A stretch of DNA of 64,000 nucleotides from Paracoccus versutus (lineage in GTDB: Bacteria > Pseudomonadota > Alphaproteobacteria > Rhodobacterales > Rhodobacteraceae), in NCBI RefSeq assembly GCF_000763885.1, contig NZ_JRKO01000033.1, positions 1 to 64,000 of the forward strand, read 5' to 3'. The notes beneath the pieces were generated by a model, which saw nothing but the letters and a program-made list of their open reading frames with translations, had not been told where the DNA came from and searched no databases. The number at the start of each line of letters is the position of its first letter. Positions within the stretch are counted from its first letter, which is position 1. Positions 44,743 through 53,208 of this stretch are shown in pieces. The position numbers and the translations under genes are program-made.

Positions 44743-45798
44743 CTATTCCCATTCCAGCTCGGCATAGGCCGCGGCGGCATTGCGCGCCGTGGTGTCGCGG
44801 AAATCGGCCCAGCCCTCGGATACCGGCATCATCGCCGCGACGATGGCCGGGATCGCCCGCGACAGCGGCAGGCCGGCGCCGATCGCCTCGCGCGTGGCGT
44901 CGCGCAGCGCGGTCAGGTATTGCCGCGTCGGCGTCACCGCCTCGTCCCAGCTTTCCGCGACCGGGCCATGGCCGGGCACGATCAGCGCCGGCTCGGGGTC
45001 GGGCTTGCGCCCGGTCCAGTCGAGCCAGCCGGCCAGCGAACCGTCGAGCGAGGGCGTCAGGCCCAGAAACACCAGATCGCCGGTGAAGAGCGTGGCGGTT
45101 TCCTCGTCCAGCACGGTCATGTCGCTGCCGGTATGGGCCGGCGGCACCGGCGTCAGCCGCAGCTGCCGGTCGCCCAAGGACAGCACCTGCGGCGCCGCGA
45201 CGGTCTGGTCCACGCCGGCGATGCGCGTGCCGGCAAAGGCATCCTCGCCGATCTGGCGCGGGGTCGACAGCATCCAGCTTTCCGCGCGCCGCGCCACCGC
45301 CTCGGGCAGGCGGGCATCGGCGACGATGGTGGCGCCGGCCTCGGAAAACACCTCGGCGCCCAGGATGTGGTCGGGATGCATATGGGTCAGGATCAGGTGG
45401 CTGACCGGCTTGTCGGTGATCCCGCGGATCGTGGCGTAAAGCGCCTCGGCCTCGGCGCGGCTGCCGCCGGCGTCGATCACCGCCACGGTATCGCCGACGA
45501 CGAAGGACAGGTTGGCGATCCGCCCGCGGTTCTGCCTTGATATCTGCGCCATCGCGCCCTGATGCACATGCACGCCCGCCGCCACCTCCTGCACGCTCAG
45601 GGCGGGCAGTTCGGCGGTCTCGACGCAGCGCGGCCCCTCGCCGGTCAGTTCGGGATGCCGGGCCAGCCAGTCGCGGGCGATGGGGGCGGCGCGCTCTTCG
45701 CATTCCTGGCGCGTGGCGGCGTCGCCGGCGGGCAGCAGGCGCGGCTGGCAGGTGGCGGGCTGGGCCGCCAGGCAGGCGGCAAGGACCAGATGGAACAT
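44743..45798 (-). CDS. Quinoprotein relay system zinc metallohydrolase 2
   Basis: Encodes 351 residues. A signal peptide (MFHLVLAACLAAQPATC) and a Cys-containing N-terminal region (ECEERAAPIARDWL) precede a metallo-beta-lactamase domain with the zinc motif THMHPDHILG (residues ~136-145), DIVFLG-like Asp and the late PGHGPV. This two-part layout matches TIGR04559, metallohydrolases encoded with PQQ enzymes and SoxYZ-like carriers. The substrate is not known. The gene diverges from pqqA with a 138-base shared promoter region, supporting the link. GGAAAG lies just before the ATG. Confidence 0.88.
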   Translation of the reverse strand: MFHLVLAACLAAQPATCQPRLLPAGDAATRQECEERAAPIARDWLARHPELTGEGPRCVETAELPALSVQEVAAGVHVHQGAMAQISRQNRGRIANLSFVVGDTVAVIDAGGSRAEAEALYATIRGITDKPVSHLILTHMHPDHILGAEVFSEAGATIVADARLPEAVARRAESWMLSTPRQIGEDAFAGTRIAGVDQTVAAPQVLSLGDRQLRLTPVPPAHTGSDMTVLDEETATLFTGDLVFLGLTPSLDGSLAGWLDWTGRKPDPEPALIVPGHGPVAESWDEAVTPTRQYLTALRDATREAIGAGLPLSRAIPAIVAAMMPVSEGWADFRDTTARNAAAAYAELEWE

Positions 45799-45866
45799 CC
45801 GCTTTCCTTTCGCGGCGCAAGGCTAACACAAGCCCGCGACCGGGACCATCTACGACCTTTGGCGTG

Positions 45867-45894
45867 TTGACTGGTGGCCCGGTCGGCTTAGCAT
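45867..45894 (+). promoter_or_regulatory. Candidate sigma-70 promoter of pqqABCDE
   Basis: TTGACT at 45867-45872 and TAGCAT at 45889-45894 are separated by 16 bases and lie 43 bases before the pqqA start, which fits a short leader with the strong GAGGAGGAGG site at about 45922-45931. The spacer is G+C-rich. Regulation by the nearby two-component system is possible but no operator is recognised. Confidence 0.5.
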
Positions 45895-45936
45895 CGAAAC
45901 AGCCGCATTCCCGCGGTGTCTTGAGGAGGAGGTTAT

Positions 45937-46029
45937 ATGGCCTGGACCAAACCCGCGCCGAGGGAAATCGCCTGCGGCATGGAAATCAACATGTATGCCC
46001 CGGCCGAGGACGAGCCGGTCCTGTTCTAA
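45937..46029 (+). CDS. pqqA: PQQ precursor peptide PqqA
   Basis: Encodes 30 residues. The peptide carries the invariant Glu and Tyr in MEINMYAP (Glu16, Tyr20), which PqqE cross-links to build pyrroloquinoline quinone. The first residues MAWTKPAPREIACGMEIN match the usual PqqA layout, and length is within the 22-39 residue range of the family. An AGGAGGAGG lies immediately upstream. It is easily missed because it is so short, but with pqqBCDE directly downstream it is secure. Confidence 0.96.
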   Translation: MAWTKPAPREIACGMEINMYAPAEDEPVLF

Positions 46030-46094
46030 CCCGCCGGCGATATCCCCGGCCCGGCCCCCGGCCGACGGGGGCCGGGCCTGCCGGAGCCTTTCCC

Positions 46095-46985
46095 ATGCGT
46101 ATCGTGATTCTCGGCAGCGGCGCCGGTGGCGGCGTGCCGCAGTGGAACTGTGGCTGCCGCAATTGCGAGGCCGCGCGCGCAGGACGCATTCCCGCCATGA
46201 GCCAAAGCGGGATTGCCGTTTCCGCGAATGGCCGGGACTGGGCGCTGGTCAACGCCTCGCCCGACCTGCGCCAGCAGCTGGCCGCGACGCCGGCGCTGCG
46301 GCCTGGGGGGCTGCGCGGCTCACCGATCCGCTCGGTGCTGGTGACGAATGGCGACATCGACCATGTCGCCGGTCTGCTGACCCTGCGCGAAGGGCAGGGG
46401 TTCGACCTGTTCGCCACGCCCGCGATCCATGACGTGCTGGCCGCCAACCCGATGCTGGCCGCGCTGGACCCGCGGTTGGTCGCCCGACGCCCGGTGGCGC
46501 TAGAGCAGGGCTTCGACCTGGCGCCCGGCCTGGTCGCGCGGCTTTTCGCCGTGCCGGGCAAGGTGCCGCTTTATCTGGAGGGCGAGCGGGTCGAGACCGA
46601 GCTGATGGGCGAGCAGACCGTGGGGGTCGAACTGGCCGCCGGCGGGCGGCGGGTGTTCTATATTCCCGGCTGCGCCTCGGTCCCCGGCTGGCTGCGCGAC
46701 CGGATCGCCGGCGCGGATGCGCTGCTCTTCGACGGCACGCTGTGGACGGATGACGAGATGCTGCGCGCGGGCCTTGGGGCCAAGACCGGGCGGCGCATGG
46801 GCCATGTGCCGGTCTCGGGCCCCGGCGGCAGCCTGGAGGCGCTGCGCGACCTGGCGCTGGGTGCCCGCATCTACGTGCATCTGAACAATTCGAACCCGCT
46901 GGTCGATCCGGCCAGCCCCGAGCGTGCGCAGGCGCAGGCGGCGGGCTGGCAGGTCGGCCATGACGGAATGGAGATCGCGCCATGA
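46095..46985 (+). CDS. pqqB: PQQ biosynthesis protein PqqB
   Basis: Encodes 296 residues of the metallo-beta-lactamase fold. Family motifs are [21 protein letters not shown] (with structural zinc Cys), [22 protein letters not shown] and VHLNNSNP near the end. PqqB is a non-haem hydroxylase acting on the cross-linked Glu-Tyr. Its zinc-binding HxHxDH is modified to NGDIDH as usual in PqqB. ATG at 46095. It overlaps pqqC by four bases. Confidence 0.96.
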   Translation: MRIVILGSGAGGGVPQWNCGCRNCEAARAGRIPAMSQSGIAVSANGRDWALVNASPDLRQQLAATPALRPGGLRGSPIRSVLVTNGDIDHVAGLLTLREGQGFDLFATPAIHDVLAANPMLAALDPRLVARRPVALEQGFDLAPGLVARLFAVPGKVPLYLEGERVETELMGEQTVGVELAAGGRRVFYIPGCASVPGWLRDRIAGADALLFDGTLWTDDEMLRAGLGAKTGRRMGHVPVSGPGGSLEALRDLALGARIYVHLNNSNPLVDPASPERAQAQAAGWQVGHDGMEIAP

Positions 46986-47776
46986 AACTTGCCGACCACC
47001 GCGCCCAGACCCGCGCCGAGTTCCACGAGCGCCTGCGTCGCATCGGCGCCGAGCGCTATCACGACCGCCACCCGTTCCACAAACGCCTGCACGGCGGGGA
47101 ATGCGCGCCCGACGAGGTGCGGGCCTGGGTCGTCAACCGCTGGCAATACCAGTCGCGCATCCCGATGAAGGACGCGGCCTTCCTGTCCCGCGTCGAAGAC
47201 CCGCAGCTGCGCCGCATCTGGCGCAGTCGCATCGAGGATCACGACGGCGGCGTCGATCACGGCGGCGGCATCCGGCGCTGGCTGGCGCTGGCCCGCGCCG
47301 TCGGCCTCGACCCCGATTACGTCGCCAGCGGCGTGGGCGTGATGCCGGCGACCCGCTTTGCCGTCGATGCCTATGTCCGCTTCGTGCGCGACATGCCGCT
47401 GCTGGATGCCGTGGCCGCCAGCCTGACCGAGATGTTCGCGCCCAGGATCCACGCCGAGCGGATCGAGGGGTTGCTGAAGCATTACGATTTCGCCGACGAC
47501 GCCAGCCTCGCCTATTTCCGCAACCGGCTGGCCGAGGCGCCGAAGGACGTGGAATTCGGGCTGAACTACGTGCTGGACCGTGCCGATACGCTGGAACGGC
47601 AGGACGCGGCGGCGGCGGCGCTGGTCTTCAAGACCGACGTGCTTTGGGCGCAGCTCGACGCGCTGTGGCACGGCTATGTGCAGGGCAACATCCCCCCCGG
47701 CGCCTGGCGTCCGGGCGAGGGGCTGCTGGACGCGGCTATCCCCGAGCCGGCCCCCGAGGCCGCGGGGGCCTCATGA
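46982..47776 (+). CDS. pqqC: Pyrroloquinoline-quinone synthase PqqC
   Basis: Encodes 264 residues, all-helical, of the TenA/haem-oxygenase-like fold. Conserved segments are [54 protein letters not shown] and [17 protein letters not shown]. It catalyses the cofactor-free eight-electron oxidation and ring closure that finishes PQQ. It overlaps both pqqB and pqqD (ATGA). Confidence 0.97.
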   Translation: MKLADHRAQTRAEFHERLRRIGAERYHDRHPFHKRLHGGECAPDEVRAWVVNRWQYQSRIPMKDAAFLSRVEDPQLRRIWRSRIEDHDGGVDHGGGIRRWLALARAVGLDPDYVASGVGVMPATRFAVDAYVRFVRDMPLLDAVAASLTEMFAPRIHAERIEGLLKHYDFADDASLAYFRNRLAEAPKDVEFGLNYVLDRADTLERQDAAAAALVFKTDVLWAQLDALWHGYVQGNIPPGAWRPGEGLLDAAIPEPAPEAAGAS

Positions 47777-48072
47777 GCGCGGATCGCATCAGCGGCGCCG
47801 CGGTGCCCTATCTGCCGCGCGGGGTGCGGCTTCACGACGACCGCGTGCGCGGCATCCGCGTGCTGCTGGCGCCCGAGCGGGTGATCCAGCTCGACCCGGT
47901 GGGCCATGCGATCCTGTCGGAACTGGACGGCAGGCGCAGCCTGGCCGAGGTGATCGAGACGCTCTGCACCCGCTACGACGCGCCGGCCGAGCAGATCGAG
48001 GGCGACGTGCAGGAGTTCCTGCGCGGCCTGATCGACCGGCGCATGGTGTTCCTGGAGGGGGAGGCGGCATGA
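47773..48072 (+). CDS. pqqD: PqqA-binding chaperone PqqD
   Basis: Encodes 99 residues of the RiPP recognition element family. [30 protein letters not shown] is the beta-sheet that binds PqqA, followed by the helices [23 protein letters not shown]. It presents PqqA to the radical SAM enzyme PqqE. Overlaps pqqC and pqqE by four bases each, so the operon is tightly coupled. Confidence 0.95.
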   Translation: MSADRISGAAVPYLPRGVRLHDDRVRGIRVLLAPERVIQLDPVGHAILSELDGRRSLAEVIETLCTRYDAPAEQIEGDVQEFLRGLIDRRMVFLEGEAA

Positions 48073-49205
48073 GAGACGATCCCGCCCCCCGCGACATCGA
48101 CGGCAACCCGGTCCGCGTCGGCCTGCCCATGGCCATGCTGGCGGAACTGACGCATCGCTGCCCGCTGGCCTGCCCCTATTGCTCGAACCCGGTCGAGCTG
48201 ACCCGCGCCAGCGCCGAGCTGAAGGCGGCCGAATGGGCGGATGTGTTCCGCCAGGCCGCCGATCTGGGCGTGTTGCAGGTGCATCTGTCGGGCGGCGAGC
48301 CCGCCTCGCGCCGCGACCTGGCCGAGATCGCCGCCGCGGCCCGCGACGCCGGGCTTTACGTCAACCTCATCACCTCGGGCATCGGGCTGACCGAGTCGCG
48401 GCTGCGCGAGCTGGACGGCGCGGTCGATCACGTCCAGCTGTCCCTGCAAGGCATCGACGCCGAGATGGCCGACTGGATCAGCGGCTATGGCGGCAGTTTC
48501 GCGCGCAAGATGCAGGTGGCGGAATGGGTCCGCGCCATCGGCTTTCCGCTGACGCTGAACGCGGTGGTGCATCGCCAGAACCTGGACCGCCTGCCCGAGA
48601 TGATCGACCTGGCCGAGCGGCTCGGCTGCCGCCGCATCGAGGTGGCGACCGTGCAGTTCCATGGCTGGGCCGAGCTGAACCGCCTGCCGCTGATGCCGAC
48701 CCAGGCCCAGGCGATCCGCGCGCGCGAGGTGGTGGACGCCGCCCGCCTGCGCTTGCAAGGCCGCATGGTCATCGACTATGTGCCCGCCGACCACTTGGCG
48801 GCCTTTCCGAAAAGCTGCATGGGCGGCTGGGGCTCGACCGGGCTGAACGTGGCGCCGGACGGCACCGTGCTGCCCTGCCACGCCGCCCAGACCATCAAGG
48901 GCCTGGCGTTCGAGAACGTGCGCGCGGTGCCGCTGGCCCGGATCTGGCACGACGGCGCGGCCTTCAACGCCTTTCGCGGCACCGGCTGGATGCCCGAGCC
49001 CTGCGCCTCCTGCGAGCGGCGCGAGATCGACTTCGGCGGCTGCCGCTGCCAGGCGATGGCGCTGGCGGGCGACGCGCGGGCGACCGATCCGGTCTGTTCG
49101 CGCTCCAGCCTGCACGCCCGGTTGCGCGCGGCGGCCGAGGCCGAGGCGGCGAGCGATTCGACCGTGCTGGTCTATCGCCGCATGACAAGGGAGAAACGGG
49201 GATGA
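48069..49205 (+). CDS. pqqE: PqqA peptide cyclase PqqE (radical SAM)
   Basis: Encodes 378 residues. The radical SAM cluster is [13 protein letters not shown] (CX3CX2C). The SPASM region has further clustered Cys ([42 protein letters not shown]) for two auxiliary Fe-S clusters. It forms the C-C bond between Glu and Tyr of PqqA, the first step of PQQ synthesis. The start overlaps pqqD and the stop overlaps the SoxYZ-like gene. Confidence 0.97.
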   Translation: MRDDPAPRDIDGNPVRVGLPMAMLAELTHRCPLACPYCSNPVELTRASAELKAAEWADVFRQAADLGVLQVHLSGGEPASRRDLAEIAAAARDAGLYVNLITSGIGLTESRLRELDGAVDHVQLSLQGIDAEMADWISGYGGSFARKMQVAEWVRAIGFPLTLNAVVHRQNLDRLPEMIDLAERLGCRRIEVATVQFHGWAELNRLPLMPTQAQAIRAREVVDAARLRLQGRMVIDYVPADHLAAFPKSCMGGWGSTGLNVAPDGTVLPCHAAQTIKGLAFENVRAVPLARIWHDGAAFNAFRGTGWMPEPCASCERREIDFGGCRCQAMALAGDARATDPVCSRSSLHARLRAAAEAEAASDSTVLVYRRMTREKRG

Positions 49206-49972
49206 GGCTGGCTTGCCTGCTTGCCGCGATGATGCTGGCGCCGGGGGCGCTGGCGGCCGAGGTCGCCAATCCCATGCAGCCCTCGGCCCTGTGGGAGGAC
49301 ATGCGGCTTGCCGTGATCGGCACCGATGAGGAGCCGCCGGTCGATCCGGCGGTCTTCGACCTCGACGCGCCGCCGCGGGCCGACAACCCGGCGCTGGTGC
49401 CGGTGCGCATCACCCAGCCGCCTGGCGCGCCGGCGATCCGGGCGCTGGCGCTGGTGGTGGACGGCAATCCCGCGCCGGTCGCGGCCGAGTTCACATTCGG
49501 CGAGGCGCTGATGCCGCTGGATTTCGAGGTGCGGGTGCGGGTGGACAATTATTCCGACCTGCGCGCCATCGCCACGCTGGCGGATGGGCGCAAGGTCATG
49601 GCCGGCCGCTTCGTGAAAGCCTCGGGCGGCTGCGCGGCCCCGGCCGGCAAAAGCATGGACGAGGTGCGCGCCAGCATGGGCGAGATGCGCTTTCGCGCGG
49701 CCGAGGAGGAGGGGCGGCAGGTCGGCACGCTGATGATCCGGCACCCGAATTTCTCGGGCCTGCAACGCGACCAGGTGACGCTGCTGACCATCCCGGCCGA
49801 GTTCATCCAGACGCTGGAGGTCAGGCAGGGCGATGCGGCCCTGTTCACCATGGAGGCCGGGATCTCGATTTCCGAAGACCCGGTGTTCCGCTTTGCCCAT
49901 GCGCCGGGCGAGGGGCCGGTGACGGTCCATGCCGAGGATACCGAGGGCCGGGTCTGGGATCAGTCCTTCTGA
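49202..49972 (+). CDS. Quinoprotein dehydrogenase-associated SoxYZ-like carrier
   Basis: Encodes 256 residues. A signal peptide ([20 protein letters not shown]) precedes a SoxY-like half ending in KASGGCAAP (carrier Cys in a GGC motif) and a SoxZ-like half (MRFRAAEEEGRQVGTLMIRHPNFSGLQRDQ). This fused layout is that of TIGR04557, proteins encoded with PQQ dehydrogenases, thought to relay thiol-bound groups or electrons with the metallohydrolase. It is coupled to pqqE by ATGA overlap. Its 3' end overlaps the convergent ABC gene by 13 bases. Confidence 0.9.
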   Translation: MRLACLLAAMMLAPGALAAEVANPMQPSALWEDMRLAVIGTDEEPPVDPAVFDLDAPPRADNPALVPVRITQPPGAPAIRALALVVDGNPAPVAAEFTFGEALMPLDFEVRVRVDNYSDLRAIATLADGRKVMAGRFVKASGGCAAPAGKSMDEVRASMGEMRFRAAEEEGRQVGTLMIRHPNFSGLQRDQVTLLTIPAEFIQTLEVRQGDAALFTMEAGISISEDPVFRFAHAPGEGPVTVHAEDTEGRVWDQSF

Positions 49973-50550
49973 AGCCGCGCCGGATCGCCGCCCAGATGCA
50001 GGGGGCGGGCGCCTAGCGCCGCCGCCTCGGCCGGGTCATGCGTGACCAGCACCAGCCCGGCGCCGCTGCGGGTCAGCAGCGCATCGGTCAGCGCCAGCAT
50101 CCGCGCCGCCGTGTCCCCGTCCAGCGAGGCGAAGGGCTCGTCCATCAGCAGGATGTCCGGCCCGGCGGCAAAGGCGCGGGCCAGCGCCAGCCGCCGCTGC
50201 TGGCCCAGCGAAAGCTGGCGCGGGAACTTCGCCTCGTGCCCCGCCAGCCCGACCTGCGCCAGCCAGTCCCGCGCCGTGGCCGCGTCGCAGCCTGTCGGGA
50301 TGGCGATGTTGCCGACCGCATCGCGCCAGGGCAGCAACACCGGCTCCTGGAACACCACGGCAAGGCGCTCGGCGCCCTCCAGCCGGCCGCGATAGTCCGC
50401 GTCGAGCCCGGCCAGGATGCGCAGCAGTGTCGATTTGCCGATGCCCGAGGGGCCCAGGATCGCCAGCCGCTCGCCGCGCGCGACCGCCAGCGCCAGCCGG
50501 CCCAGCACCTGCCGCGGGCCGAAGGACTTGGCCTCCAGCTCAAGCCGCAT
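49960..50550 (-). CDS. ABC transporter ATP-binding protein (NitT/TauT type)
   Basis: Encodes 196 residues, short for the family because the C-terminal extension is absent. Walker A GPSGIGKST is at 33-41, the signature motif is the variant LSLGQQRRLALARA, and Walker B with Asp/Glu is DILLMDEPFASLDG. It overlaps the permease by 11 bases and is last of a substrate-binding/permease/ATPase operon. The energising role is clear; the substrate is not. Confidence 0.9.
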   Translation of the reverse strand: MRLELEAKSFGPRQVLGRLALAVARGERLAILGPSGIGKSTLLRILAGLDADYRGRLEGAERLAVVFQEPVLLPWRDAVGNIAIPTGCDAATARDWLAQVGLAGHEAKFPRQLSLGQQRRLALARAFAAGPDILLMDEPFASLDGDTAARMLALTDALLTRSGAGLVLVTHDPAEAAALGARPLHLGGDPARLQKD

Positions 50551-51322
50551 CCTGCCTCCAGCGGTTGGCGCGGCGCTCCCACGGCCGCAGCAGGATGAGG
50601 TCGATGGCCAGCATGACGGCGACGAAGGCCAGCGCCCAGGCCAGCACGCCGGTCACGTCGAAGCTGGAAAACAGCAGGTGGATCTTGAAGCCGACGCCGT
50701 TCGAGCGGCCCAGGAACTCGACCACCAGCACGATCTTCCAGATCAGCGAGATCCCGGCCCGCGCCGAGGCGGCGACATGCGGCGCCAGCTGCGGCAGCAC
50801 CACATGGCGCAGCCGCGCCCAGGGCCGCATGCGAAAGGCGCGGGCCATGTCGTCCAGGTCGGGGCGCAGCGCCCGCGTGCCTTCGCGGATCATCACCGTG
50901 ACCACCGGGATCTTGTTCAGCGCGACGGCCAGGACGGCGGCGGTCTCGTTCAGCCCGATCCAGATATAGCACAGCACGATCACCACCAGCGCCGGCACGT
51001 TCAGCAGGATGATGAGGCCGGGGTTCAGCCATTGGTCGGCGCCGCGGCTGCGGCCCATCCACAGCCCCAGCGCCATGCCCGCCGCCATGGCCAGCGCGAA
51101 GCTGGCGATGACGCGGAACATCGTCATCCCGGCGTTGAACCACAGCTCTCCGGTCGCGGCCAGGCGCATGATGCGCGCGGCGACGTCCCAGGGCGCGGGC
51201 AGGGTCTGCGGCCGGTCGGTCAGCTGCGAGGCCAGGGTCCAGACCAGCAGCATGGCCAGGATCGACAGCACCCCCGGCACCAGGCCCGGACGCAACGCAG
51301 GGGGTTTCGGCGCTCCGGTCAA
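50540..51322 (-). CDS. ABC transporter permease (NitT/TauT type)
   Basis: Encodes 260 residues with about six transmembrane helices and the EAA loop seen as DDMARAFRMRPWARLRHVVLPQLAPHV. The family includes permeases for sulfonates, nitrate and thiamine precursors. It belongs to the same operon as the substrate-binding protein, 7 bases downstream of it. A link with PQQ-dependent metabolism is suggested only by position. Confidence 0.9.
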   Translation of the reverse strand: MTGAPKPPALRPGLVPGVLSILAMLLVWTLASQLTDRPQTLPAPWDVAARIMRLAATGELWFNAGMTMFRVIASFALAMAAGMALGLWMGRSRGADQWLNPGLIILLNVPALVVIVLCYIWIGLNETAAVLAVALNKIPVVTVMIREGTRALRPDLDDMARAFRMRPWARLRHVVLPQLAPHVAASARAGISLIWKIVLVVEFLGRSNGVGFKIHLLFSSFDVTGVLAWALAFVAVMLAIDLILLRPWERRANRWRQDAA

Positions 51323-51329
51323 GGCGGGG

Positions 51330-52307
51330 CTACTCCGGCCACCAGAACAGGCCCTCGGGCAGGGCGGAAAGGCCGCCGGTCAATTCGTCGCCGCCCAGTT
51401 CCGCCATGGTGGCGAACATCCTTTGCGCGTTCGCGGCATCGACCGGGCCGGGGGCGGGGATGCCGGCGCGCCAGCCGGCCTTCAGCGCCTGGAACTCGGC
51501 CTCGTCACCGGCCTGCATGATCGGGCGCAGCTCGTCCCAGGCGGCATCGTCCTGGGCCAGCAGATCCTTGGCCGCGCGGGATGCGCGCGCCAACCCCGCC
51601 GCCAGCGCCGGGTTGGCCGCGATCCAGTCGTCGCGCAGCACATAGCCCAGAAGCGGCGTCGAGGGGTCGAGGCCCAGGTCGCCCGCCGCCGTCTCGACCG
51701 AGATGATCTCGCGCATGCCGCGCGCCTGCATCCGGGCCTGGAAATGCCAGAAGTTGATCGCGGCATCGACCTCGCCGGTCTCGGCGGCGTTCAGGATCAT
51801 CGGCGGCGCGCCGAAGACCTGCTGCGTCACGTCGGCCAGATCCTCGCCCAGCTTTTCGCGCGACCAGGCGCGCAGGATCAGCCAGCTCTTGTCCACCGGC
51901 CCGCCGGCGATGCCGATCTTCTTGCCCCTGAGGTCGGCCAGCACCCGCACCGGGCTTTGCGCCGGCACCATCACGCCGCCCACGGCGGTCGAATAGGGCA
52001 GGAAGCGAAAGCCCGTGCCGCGCGCCCGCTGCTGCGCCACCCACAGCCAGTCCGAGACGATGGTATCGACTTCGGCCCCCTGCATGGCGACCTGGGTGGC
52101 GGGGTTGCCGGCCAGGATCATCGGCTGCAGCCGAAAGCCGTTGGCGGTGTCCAGGCCGCGCCTGCGGATCGTCTCGATCTCCCAGGTGACGGTGCCGTTT
52201 TCCAGCGTGCCGATGCGGATGGCGGGGGTCTGGGCCAAGGCGGGCCGCGCCAGCCCGGCCAGGGCGGCGGCCCCCGCCAGCAGGGCGATTCTGCGGCTGA
52301 ACGGCAT
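51330..52307 (-). CDS. ABC transporter substrate-binding protein (NMT1/SsuA-like)
   Basis: Encodes 325 residues with a signal peptide (SRRIALLAGAAALAGLARPALAQ) that has a twin-Arg start. The mature part reads as a type II periplasmic binding protein: IRIGTLENGTVTWEIETIRR, GNPATQVAMQGAEVDTIVSDWLWV, LRGKKIGIAGGPVDKSWLIL. The ligand is uncertain; family members bind sulfonates, nitrate or pyrimidines. Similar ABC genes occur with PQQ clusters of methylotrophs, so a C1- or cofactor-related ligand is possible. It diverges from the response-regulator operon. Confidence 0.85.
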   Translation of the reverse strand: MPFSRRIALLAGAAALAGLARPALAQTPAIRIGTLENGTVTWEIETIRRRGLDTANGFRLQPMILAGNPATQVAMQGAEVDTIVSDWLWVAQQRARGTGFRFLPYSTAVGGVMVPAQSPVRVLADLRGKKIGIAGGPVDKSWLILRAWSREKLGEDLADVTQQVFGAPPMILNAAETGEVDAAINFWHFQARMQARGMREIISVETAAGDLGLDPSTPLLGYVLRDDWIAANPALAAGLARASRAAKDLLAQDDAAWDELRPIMQAGDEAEFQALKAGWRAGIPAPGPVDAANAQRMFATMAELGGDELTGGLSALPEGLFWWPE

Positions 52308-52497
52308 GGTGATTTTCCCCCTTTGCCCCGGTCAAATTGCCATGTGCCTTGGTTTCGGCCAATACAACCGAAGTCGTAGCCCGAAACCCGCCCCGGCGTC
52401 CAACGGGCTTGCGCCGGCGGGCGGCGGTCTTAAGATGGATGGATAAAGGCCGGAGCGCCAAGGCCCCGGCCCCTGTCGTTTCTTGGGGAGGAGAACG

Positions 52498-53208
52498 ATG
52501 GCCTCAGCCGAAATGCAGTCGCAGGACCGCGCCGCATCGCCAAGGCTTTCCGCCGACCGCGTCCGCGAGATCCTGATCGTGGACGACCATCCGCTGATGT
52601 GCGACGCCCTGGCCCTGACGCTGAAGATCAGCTTCGGGCTCAGGAACGTGCGCACCGCCCGCAGCCTTGCCGCCGCGCTGGAACAGATCCGCAACCAGGG
52701 CGCGCCGGATGCGGTGATCCTGGACCTGAACCTGCCCGATGCCAGGGGCGCCGAGGGGCTGGTGACGCTGCGCCGCCAGATCCCGGATGTGCCGATCACC
52801 ATGATCTCGGCCGATCTGGAAAACGCCATGATCTCGGCCGCGATGGCGGCGGGGGCGCAGGGCTATATCAGCAAGTCGCTGGGCCGCGAGGCGCTGGTGG
52901 ACAGCCTGCGCCGCATGTGGGAGGGCGAGCGGGTGACGCCCGACAGCTACCAGCCCGACCATGCCGGCGCCGAGGACGCGGCCCGCGCCGAGCTGGCCCG
53001 CCGCTTCGCCACGCTGACGCCGCAGCAGATGAAGATCCTGCGGCTGATCTGCCAGGGCAAGGCGAACAAGGAAATCAGCTACGAGCTGTCCATCGCCGAG
53101 GCGACGGTCAAGACCCACATCACCGCGATCATGTCCAAGATCAACGCCCGCCGCCGCACCCAGGCGGTGCTGCTGGCCAATAGCGTCAGGCTGTTCGAAC
53201 CGGCATGA
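52498..53208 (+). CDS. LuxR/NarL-family response regulator (FlhR-like)
   Basis: Encodes 236 residues. The receiver has DDHP at 29-32, the phospho-acceptor Asp76 in VILDLNLPD, and KSLGREAL. The C-terminal LuxR helix-turn-helix is FATLTPQQMKILRLICQGKANKEISYELSIAEATVKTHITAIMSKI. Gene order (regulator, FIST protein, hybrid kinase) beside pqq genes recalls the FlhSR system that activates methanol, methylamine and formaldehyde oxidation genes in Paracoccus; that identity is inferred. GGGGAGGAG precedes the ATG, and the stop overlaps the FIST gene. Confidence 0.88.
   Translation: MASAEMQSQDRAASPRLSADRVREILIVDDHPLMCDALALTLKISFGLRNVRTARSLAAALEQIRNQGAPDAVILDLNLPDARGAEGLVTLRRQIPDVPITMISADLENAMISAAMAAGAQGYISKSLGREALVDSLRRMWEGERVTPDSYQPDHAGAEDAARAELARRFATLTPQQMKILRLICQGKANKEISYELSIAEATVKTHITAIMSKINARRRTQAVLLANSVRLFEPA

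Noticed and set aside
39265..45540. A 2091-codon open frame on the + strand opposite the alpha-2-macroglobulin and metallohydrolase genes
   Set aside because: It is a by-product of high G+C codon use; the translation is low-complexity (Gly/Gln/Arg/His rich) and the minus-strand proteins have clear domains.
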